This document shows, piece by piece, positions 56,401 to 64,000 of a stretch of 64,000 nt of DNA. The notes under the pieces are model-generated. The model was not told the DNA's origin. It searched no databases and saw nothing but the letters and a program-made list of their open reading frames with translations. The DNA is from Brachionus rotundiformis (taxonomy: Eukaryota; Rotifera; Eurotatoria; Ploima; Brachionidae): the NCBI GenBank assembly GCA_016802295.1, contig JAESIW010000137.1:5334146-5398145 (forward strand). Reading direction: 5' to 3'. Both the position numbers and the translations under genes were made by a program. The stretch's first letter is position 1. Every line of letters starts with the position of its first letter.

Positions 56401-59299
56401 TAAAACAAAATTTAGCATGCAAAACAAAACAGTCCTATTGAAAACTAACACGGCCTGGAGCACTAAATTCTTAACTTGAGGAATCGATTTTCCGTTCATT
56501 TCCTCTTAAATGCTTCTAAATTATTGACAAGCTTCTTGTATTTCGCATTTAATTAGAAATAAAGCTGAATAACGCGGCTTTGGTGATTGGGACATGCTTT
56601 TTGGGCGAAATTTGAATCGGGAAGATGATACATAAATCACGTTACAAATTTTTGAATTTTTTTTTGTTGGTTGTTGAAAAGCTTTAAATTTGGTGAGTGA
56701 AATCAAATTTAAACTGGTCTCTCAACATGGGCAAAATAAATTAGAAAAATTCCTACTCTTCTAACCATTGTGTCGTAAATCCATTATCCGCTTTACTTGG
56801 CTTTCTGTATTTTAATTAATTTCTAAGCTTAAGATTTTTTATCTTTGTTTATTTCGGTACAAAAACGAAATCAAAATTAAGAAAGCGGATTAAATTTTTG
56901 TTTTTGTTTCGTTTATTTGTAAAAATGGACCGGATTTTAAGCGAAAAATTGAAAATCGATACTAGAAAAAAGAGGATACCTTACTAATAATAAACTGGGT
57001 CCTAATCTATTTGTTTCATTTTGTTCTATCTAATTAAATTAAAAACTGTTTCAATCTATTAAATCGACATAGTAAGCCTCGGCTAAACTAAGTCAATCAA
57101 ATTTGTTCTACAAAATTTAAACCCCTAACATAATTCAAATCTAATAAATCTTAATGAGAAAAAAAGATACGAAAATCTAAAAAACTTGAAAAACAAAGAC
57201 TACAATGAATAATTCTTTGTATCAAATTGAAAAAAAATGGTTCATTTTCACTATCTTATCAAGCTTTGAAATCTGTTAGTTTAGCTTGCATGTTGAGCTT
57301 GTTTTGGGTCACTACAAATTTTATCTAAATAAAAAAAAACTTGAAAATATTTTTAATTTTAATGCACTAAAAAGCCATCTTAGGTTAAAACTAAAAAAAG
57401 TGTCCAGTATTTTGTTTACTCATAGTTTCATCAGAAGAAGATTGTAAAAAAGCTATCAGATATTTTATAAAATTCATAGAAGAATTTAGATAATAATCAG
57501 AATCCTGATTAGATAAACTAATATTTAATTTATTTTTATGTTTTTAAAAGCACGAAAATTAATATTTTTTAGATTTTAAATTAAATTTCAAGGTGGTGAA
57601 AAAACCGGTTTTTAAAAAATAAAAAATATACTTAAATAAAAATTAAAAAAATTATCTGTTATATTATCAAAATAATTATTTGATCAGACGACTTACAAAA
57701 TTTGAATTTAAAAAATTTTAATTATTCAGTTTAATTTTTGATTTTTGAATAATACGATATAAAAAAAGGTCAATTTACAAAATGGTGTAAAATTTGCTTA
57801 ACTAGTATTATTTATGTGATATTTTGTTTTACGAAAAAATTTAACTTTTGGAAAGATTCTTTTTTATTTTCCATCTACAAGCATTTGAGCGATTTGATAC
57901 AATTTACATGATAAAATTTTTAAAATTAATATAATTAATTCTCAAACTTAATAAACAACTTAGCTTAATAAAATACGAATAGAATAAATATTGCAAGAAA
58001 ATTTTGATTTTTCCTTTTTTTTTAATCTCGGTTTAATTTAATAGAATTGTATTGTAAATAAATAATTTTAATGAAAATCTAAATTTTTATATTAATTTGT
58101 GTTTTTATTTAATAAATGATAATTTGAGTTAAATTCGAGAATAATAGTTCATATTTTTCAACTAAATTGACTATTAATTGATTTATAATTCTGACAGATC
58201 TCATGAAATAAACATTTTTAAAATTATTTACTATTCCTTACTGATAATTCTGCTAGATATAAACAAATATATATTATATAAATTAAATACAAAAACGAAT
58301 CCGCAATATTTCATTTAAATTAAAATGATTTAGTTTTTTATCCATTAAAAAAATCATCCGAACTTTTTGGGTCAAATTTTTTTAAATGAAGTTCTTGGAA
58401 TAAATTTGCCCCAAAAATTTTATGAGGCAAAAAACATTTAATGAATTATGAACTTAAAAATACAAACTCGTGTTAAAATTAAAAAGCTAATAAAAAGAAA
58501 TATTTTTAGAAAATTAACAGATATCAATTTCAAAATTATATTAATCACAAAACTAAAAAAATTAATTATCTTTAATAAAATTCGAAAATATTATTTTAAT
58601 TTTTTAATAATTATATTTATTTGGAATTTCTCTTTTATCTCCCAAATCTATTTTAGTCAGATCAAATTTTGACTACTTTTAAGCATCGCCATTATTTTTA
58701 TCTACACTTTCATGCTTTGATAATTTGAGTCTAATGCAAATTATCTTAAATGGGTCATAAAGATTCAGTTACACACTCAATTATGACAGTTGTACTGAGT
58801 TGTTAAGAAAATATCTATCTAAAACAGAATAAAAATATGATTTTATTTACTATTGAAAAAATCTTAAGATATAAGTCAATTTTTTTTATTCACTAAATAA
58901 GGAAATAATTTCAAATCTCAGCAGTAAATTAAACAAATTAGTTACATATAACAATCAATAATTTGATTTTAAATATATATCAATCAATTAATTTAAATTG
59001 AAAAGACAGTTTCAAAATTAAGTTTAAATTTGTTTAAAATTATTAATAAATAAATTTTAATAATTTTTCAAAAATTGATTTGCAACCACTTTTGGTGCAA
59101 AAACGAATGCATAAAACGCTCTCATAGTGAAATTTTTTTAATTCAACTCAGCGTATACATTTATTTTATAGAGTTACGCTTAGTTCAGAAATTTAGCGTA
59201 TACTTAAATAAAAAAAATGCTTATCGTTAATAAAATAAATTCCGAAATTATACGGGACTAAAATTTTTTAATTTTCAGATTATTTGATTTGGTTTTAAA

Positions 59300-59590
59300 A
59301 TGGGCGGTGAAGCTAAAGGTAAACTATTCGAGGTATCTATCTTAAAACAACTCAAAGGCAATTATTCACTCTTACCAATATTTTGCGTTGGGGTTTTTGG
59401 AATTGGTTTATCAACTTTTGCGATTGTTAGAACCTTGTCAAAGTCTCCTGATGTAAAACTTAATCGCTTCTCTGACGAAAAGCCATATGAACGACTAGTA
59501 ACTCCAGATGGAAAGCCAGTTCAATATAAATACTTCTCCACCTTAGACTACAATAAATTGCCAATAGATGAACGACCAAAACTTGACTAA
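59300..59590 (+). CDS. NDUFA4: NDUFA4-like cytochrome c oxidase accessory subunit
   Basis: Single exon of 96 aa. A short N-terminus (MGGEAKGKLFEVSILKQLKG) precedes one membrane helix (LLPIFCVGVFGIGLSTFAIV) and the conserved C-terminal part: SPDVKLNRFSDEKPYERL, then VQYKYFSTLDYNKLPIDERP, which matches the NDUFA4 ending (YKFYSxxxDYxKLKxERP). NDUFA4 is a subunit of mitochondrial complex IV in the inner membrane, formerly assigned to complex I. Length is slightly above the usual 80-90 aa. No introns are visible in the coding part; CAG at 59276-59278 in front of the start may be an acceptor of a 5'-UTR intron. Confidence 0.9.
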   Translation: MGGEAKGKLFEVSILKQLKGNYSLLPIFCVGVFGIGLSTFAIVRTLSKSPDVKLNRFSDEKPYERLVTPDGKPVQYKYFSTLDYNKLPIDERPKLD

Positions 59591-60568
59591 ATTCAAGCAA
59601 ACATTTTCCTCAAAAGTTTATTTATTTGATCGTCAATGACTCAGCGAAAATTATCGAGTCTATCAACAAAAACTTAAATAAAATTTAAAAAATATATATA
59701 TTGACTTAAATTTAGAAATAAATGTTGGCTTTTAAAAATAAATTTATCTAAATAATATCATATTTTGTTTAGTTTTGATTCGAATTTAAATATATAATAC
59801 AGAAGTTATGTCTAATAATTCAAAAATCAAATATAAAAAGATATTGCTAGTATAATTGATAAAAATTTTAATCAATAAAAAAAGGCAGAACTGTCAAAGA
59901 AAATTGTAAATTATATTATAACTTGGATAAGAATTTATAAACATTATTGTTTTGTTTTTAAAAAAATAATTTAATGTGAAGATAATTGTAAGTTTATCAT
60001 GTTTTAGTGAAGCTGATGCTGATAATTTGTTAAATCTAAAAAAATTAAGTTTTTCTTCTTAATCAAGATTACAAATAATTTAAAAGTTCACGAATAAAGT
60101 TAATATTTTTCTAATTTTCTGCTATTATTTTTTATTTAAACATTAAAATTTAATTTAAAAATATTTATTTAACTAATTAGAGTAACTAAATTAAAAATAA
60201 ATGATTTATGTTATAAACAATCAAATTAAAAAAAAAATAATATTTTGTAAAAATATAACATTGGAAAATATATTAAAAAAGTGACTATACAGAACATTGA
60301 ATCTAAATTAAATTTCTAATTTTCTCGTCTCCTTAATTTTTAATTAATTTTAAAAATTTAGTCTTGAAAATAATTTATTTTGCATCTATATTTAAAAACA
60401 ATAAAATCAATGATAAATCAAAATTTTATCTTATTTAATAATCCATTTTAAAAAACAACATTAAATCCATAAACTAATCAAATATCAAAATTAAATTAAC
60501 AATTTGGTCTGAATTAATGGCCAAAATTAAAAAATTGATTTTATGATTAAAATTAAATTAAAAAGAAA
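59591..60568. other. Intergenic, AT-rich
   Basis: AT-rich spacer of about 1 kb between NDUFA4 and ASH2L. No supported feature. Confidence 0.4.
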
Positions 60569-62653
60569 ATGATAGACAATATTTGTACAAATTCAAATGA
60601 TTCGAGTTGTTCATCAACTCTTCCTCAATCATCAACAAATTTGATACCTCAGACATCAAAATCAAATGATTTAAATGACCAATGTTACTGGTAGTCATTT
60701 AGGAAAATAATTTAAGAAAGTTAATGTTATGAATTTTTTTCAAATAGCTTAAAGGCGAGAAATCTTGAAGAACCAGAGCTTCAATGTTGTGTATGCGCAA
60801 AATGGTTTCACAAAAACTGCATTGATATTGATACAGGGTATATTTTTGTATTTCAACAAGAAAAAAAATGTTAATTATTTTTTTAAAGACCAATTGTCAG
60901 ATTTATGGTAACTTACCAATTTTTTTGCAAAAATTGTGGCCAAAATCGGCTTGAAAGTTTTTCTAAAAAACAAGCTTGTAATATTGCTGTTTAAAAATCT
61001 TTTTAAAAAATTAACTACTTCAATTTAAAGCCTTTCATCAGCTGTGCTTAACAGCCTTGGCAAATCTGGCATACGAAAATCGACCGAATAGGCTTTTTTT
61101 CTCGCGTGAACGCGACATTATTCCATTTATAGATAAGTATTGGGAAGCATTAACATGTGCTCCAAGACGTGTAAAAGTTACTTGGCATGCAACCGTAACT
61201 CGAACTCTAAGTCGTGAAGAAGTATTCATAACCAAATTTGAAAATGGCGAAAATGTTTATTCTCTGAGAGATATGTCTCTAGAAAAAATTGGGCCATATA
61301 ATGAAAGTTTTAAGATGATCACTTCATCAAGCTCAAGTAAACATGCTCTTGGTGAGTCAACTTCATTTATTAACAATTCTCAAAATGGTTCAACCAGCGG
61401 ATTGGCCAAAAGGGGCTCTAAGCGCAAAGTAAATGATCCGGGAATCCAAAACTTTAGCTCAGGAAGTGGTAGCAGCCAATTTGCTAATTCAAAAAAGCGT
61501 GGAGGGCCAAACGATTTGTCTCGCTTGGAAAAATTGATACCAACATGTTTTCCATTAGAGCATCCTTTTAATAAAGACGGCTATCGGTATTATTTAGTAG
61601 AGCCAGATCCAAATTCACCTATGAGGCAAAAATTTGAAGAAACAGAACTTTGGGCTGGTAAACCTTTACCTGGACATTTGTACAGAATTTTTCTTGAGAA
61701 TAAATGTTCACTTGCTTTAAATGATAGAGCACCACAGTTAAAATTAACTGATGACAGGATGATTGTTACTGGCGAAAAGGGATACTCAATGGTCAGAGCT
61801 ACACACGGTGTATCCCATGGAATATGGTATTTTGAAGTAACGATCCAGGAAAAACAAGACAATTCAGCCTTAAGAATTGGCTGGGCCCAAAAATTGGCAA
61901 ATTTGCAAGCCCCTTGTGGTTATGATAAATTCAGTTATTCTTGGCGTATAGATATCTAATTTTATTTTTCCGATTTTCTAATTCTAAATATTTATAGGAT
62001 CGAGGAAAGGAACCAAGTTTCATGACTCCATTGGTAAAACTTATTCTAAGCATTCCGATGCTGAAAATAGCGGATACTCAGAAGGTGATGTACTGGGATT
62101 TTTAATAAATTTACCACTAGTAGAAAATTCACAATTAGTCCCTAAAAGTTGTAAAAATATGGTATTTTTTTTTATAAATTAAATTATCAATTTAATTAAT
62201 TTTTTACAAGACCTTGGTAAAATTCAAAAATCATCTCTATTATGAAGAAAAAGATAACTTTTCTGGAGAAGAAAAAAAATTAAAACCCTTAAAAGGAAGC
62301 TCGGTAAAGATCATTTAGCTCTAGTTTTTAAACCTCAATTTATTTTTTTTAAGATCGAGTTCTTTAAAAATGGAGTATCACAAGGCGTTGCTTTTACAGA
62401 TATCTATAAAGGAACTTATTACCCAGCTATTTCAATTTATAAAAATGCGACAGTAATTTTTATCTAGATTTTTCTAAAAAAATGCTATATATGTTTTTAT
62501 TAGGCAGTTATGAATTTTGGACCAAATTTTAAGTTTCCTCCGGGACAAGAAAACTGTAAACCACTTAGCGATTTAGAATTCGATTCAATAATAGAACATT
62601 CATTATCAGATCTAATTTACCATGTAACTCATCAAAATACATTGGATTTGTAA
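60569..62653 (+). CDS. ASH2L: ASH2L, core subunit of SET1/MLL histone H3K4 methyltransferase complexes
   Basis: Eight exons: 60569-60690, 60748-60837, 60889-60977, 61031-61945, 61998-62161, 62211-62303, 62354-62452, 62504-62653; all phases agree, 573 aa. The N-terminus carries the atypical PHD/zinc-finger region (CCVCAKWFHKNC and FFCKNCGQNRLESF), then the winged-helix part (LCLTALANLAYENRP, RERDIIPFIDKYWEAL, RVKVTWHATVTRTLS). A low-complexity basic linker (KRGSKRKVNDPG) leads to the SPRY domain: PLEHPFNKDGYRYYLVEPDP, LNDRAPQLKLTDDRM, GEKGYSMVRATHGVSHGIWY, CGYDKFSYSWR, EGDVLGFLINLP. The C-terminus (LEFDSIIEHSLSDLIYHVTH) is the helix that binds DPY30. ASH2L binds RbBP5 and DPY30 and stimulates H3K4 methylation in the nucleus. 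The gene has ordinary small introns and no visible defects. Confidence 0.95.
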
Positions 62654-62877
62654 ATGTTGATGGCTGTAAATAAAAATGTGTTGTCTTTTTTTTTTAGTTT
62701 TTCACATGATATGGTCCTATAAAATAATAACGAAATATGTATCGTATTAAAAAGAATCTAATAAATCTTAAACAAAAATTAAATTTTTTTTTGGAAATGT
62801 TTGTTCATAATTGAATAAAAATTATGAAAATTTATTAAAAAATATCTATTCATTTCCAAATATTTATATTTAAAAAA

Positions 62878-62950
62878 TGATCGCACCAAGGCTCGAACTT
62901 GGGACCTTCTGTGTGTTAGACAGATGTGATAACCACTACACCATGCGATC
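62878..62950 (-). tRNA. tRNA-Val (anticodon AAC)
   Basis: 73-nt cloverleaf on the minus strand. The acceptor stem pairs GATCGCA (62944-62950 side) with TGCGATC; the D arm contains TAGTGGTTATCAC, the anticodon arm CTGTCTAACACACAG with loop anticodon AAC, and the T arm carries GGTTCGA-like GTTCGAGCC. The discriminator base is A and there is no intron. TTTTTT follows directly on the minus strand as RNA polymerase III terminator. The internal A box (TGGTGTAGTGG) and B box (GTTCGAGCC) are present. Confidence 0.95.
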
Positions 62951-63058
62951 TTGTTTCAATAAGTGTATTAAAACAGATTAAAACATTTTTTACTTTAATT
63001 TATTCTATCTTTTAAATTGAATCTGTTAATTATTATAAGTAATTTATCATTATTTAAA

Positions 63059-63739
63059 ATGGAGAATTTTATTGAGCTTCAGCAAGAACTAGACCAAAGA
63101 TTCAATGGTTTAAGGTGTTTTTTAAACAAGCAAGATGTGCACTTTTTAAATCAAGCTAAAATTTTACCTTGTTCTTACAAAGCATGTTCAGAATGCATTC
63201 AAAAGTTGATAAAAGAAAAATGTCTTTTTTGCGGATATTGTGATGCTGAACATGTTATTCAGAATATCGAAAGTTTGACCAACTTTGATTCGAATTTAGA
63301 CAAAGAAATAAACGAATCGATATCTAAAGAAATAGAAGAAAAGATAAATGATTTTATTTATCAATTGAATGAGAAATATGACAATTTAGGCCATGATATT
63401 GAAAATAAGTGCAGAATAACTAAAAAAGAGATAAGCGAAATAAATAAATATCAAAACGATAAATTGGAAAAACTTCATTCAAAAATGGTAAAGCAATTGG
63501 AAATAATTCAAGAAAATATGAAAATCGAACTCAATAAAACGTTTAAGGAGATTGAGAATAGAAGTTTGGAATTTGAGACTTTCGCCAATAAATCAATTGA
63601 AATTATGAATGAAAATGAATTAATAGGTGAGATTTACAAAGCTCAAGACTTAATTGATAAAATGGAAAGGCTTGATGATAATTTTCAACGAATTTTAAAA
63701 AGACTTTATTTTGAACCAAGCATATGGATACCAGATTAA
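63059..63739 (+). CDS. Degenerate RING-type/coiled-coil protein (TRIM-like N-terminal part)
   Basis: Single exon of 226 aa; ATG at 63059 (MENFIELQQELDQRF) chosen over an in-frame TTG 42 nt upstream. Residues about 45-75 look like the second half of a RING or B-box finger: ILPCSYKACSECIQKLIKEK, then CLFCGYCDAEH. A proper RING would have Cys-x-His after LPC; here it reads LPCSYKAC, so the metal-binding His is missing. From residue 85 to 215 a long, charged heptad-like segment predicts a coiled coil, as in TRIM proteins. There is no B30.2, NHL or filamin domain afterwards: the frame ends at 63739. Ubiquitin-ligase activity is doubtful. Related lineage-expanded proteins may exist, but I cannot check. 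Confidence 0.65.
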   Translation: MENFIELQQELDQRFNGLRCFLNKQDVHFLNQAKILPCSYKACSECIQKLIKEKCLFCGYCDAEHVIQNIESLTNFDSNLDKEINESISKEIEEKINDFIYQLNEKYDNLGHDIENKCRITKKEISEINKYQNDKLEKLHSKMVKQLEIIQENMKIELNKTFKEIENRSLEFETFANKSIEIMNENELIGEIYKAQDLIDKMERLDDNFQRILKRLYFEPSIWIPD

Positions 63740-64000
63740 AAATTAAATATTTGTTTAATTTTGAAATAAAATATTTAAAAATATCAATTTTTAATAAAGG
63801 ATCGATAAAAGCTTATTTGATTTAATTAATTAAATTTTTTTCAAAAATCGTTTGTCCCAGAATTGTAAAAAATTTTTTAGATCAAGTTTTTTTTGTTCAA
63901 TTAATATTCAAACAGTTTAAGAAAAAAATGCCAAAATTTTGTCTAAATGAAAACGTTTTAAAGTTATATTTTGGTTTAAATAATACATCCATATTTAATT
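63740..64000. other. AT-rich flank to window end
   Basis: AATAAA-like signals at about 63764; nothing else seen. Confidence 0.35.

Larger units (their letters stand above)
47272..59299. other. 12-kb region without functional genes upstream of MEX-3
   Basis: From the MEX-3 start to the NDUFA4 gene I find no believable coding gene on either strand. From about 47.3 to 57.3 kb the sequence looks less AT-rich and more complex than other intergenic DNA here, then turns AT-rich again to 59.3 kb. It contains a (CA)n tract, an (ATCA)n tract, several palindromes near 49.1-49.6 kb, a decayed reverse transcriptase at about 50.7-51.0 kb, GC-rich patches at 47495-47515 and 51268-51285 sharing GGGCGGGCC, and a tandem hairpin at 53.3 kb. 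A large cis-regulatory domain or an undetected non-coding transcript would fit; neither can be shown from sequence alone. Confidence 0.5.

Noticed and set aside
58448..58672. Open frame of 74 codons, Ile/Lys/Phe-rich
   Set aside because: Amino-acid content is what AT-rich DNA gives by chance; no signal peptide, motif or neighbour supports it.
1..64000. CRISPR arrays, bacterial operons, Shine-Dalgarno sites, rRNA genes
   Set aside because: None present; the window is eukaryotic with spliced genes, and no regularly spaced repeat array was seen.

Overview
The window is a piece of an animal nuclear genome. It is very AT-rich, every multi-exon gene I could rebuild has tiny introns (mostly 42-60 nt, GT...AG), and the orthologues are metazoan: TMEM181, calcyphosin, MEX-3, ASH2L, RTEL1, ARFGAP2/3, NDUFA4, a PIM-type kinase, amidated neuropeptide precursors. 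My best guess is a spiralian with a compact gene structure, most likely a monogonont rotifer of Brachionus type. That guess rests on base composition, intron size and gene style, not on a database match.

Layout. 1-3.9 kb: AT-rich, no firm gene. 3.9-10.1 kb (+): a small secreted Cys-rich protein, a two-exon calcyphosin, and an eleven-exon TMEM181 gene whose third intron holds an intronless gene for a Tyr/Gln/Ser-rich protein. 10.2-15.1 kb: accessory region with a GC-rich retroelement RNase H fragment, an intact single-exon gene for a cytidine-deaminase-fold protein resembling toxin-type nucleic-acid deaminases, and a degenerate inverted-repeat DNA transposon built on AAGATCTTA motifs. 16.3-24.2 kb (+): two related neuropeptide precursors, a nine-exon transmembrane protein with two mannose-6-phosphate-receptor-homology domains, and a PIM-like kinase.

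25.8-47.3 kb is a run of minus-strand genes: a small secreted CxxC protein, a divergent calcyphosin-like EF-hand protein, an SCP-like degenerate EF-hand protein with a long disordered tail, ARFGAP2/3, RTEL1 (12 exons, with helicase, Fe-S and harmonin-N-like parts), a membrane-anchored polysaccharide-deacetylase-like protein that lacks the metal-binding histidines, and MEX-3. From 47.3 to 59.3 kb there is a 12 kb stretch without a functional gene. Its composition looks less AT-rich than the other intergenic DNA; it holds simple repeats, palindromes, a fossil non-LTR reverse transcriptase and a striking tandem hairpin at 53.3-53.45 kb. 59.3-64 kb: NDUFA4, ASH2L, a tRNA-Val(AAC) on the minus strand, and a degenerate RING/coiled-coil protein.

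The genes are mostly unrelated housekeeping and signalling genes, as expected for an animal chromosome. The only linked families are the two neuropeptide genes (16.4 and 17.4 kb) and the EF-hand genes (5.1, 28.8 and 32.1 kb). The best candidates for something undescribed are the deaminase gene, the neuropeptide pair and the 53.3 kb hairpin. All exon structures were rebuilt by eye from reading frame, splice signals and remembered family conservation; no search was run.
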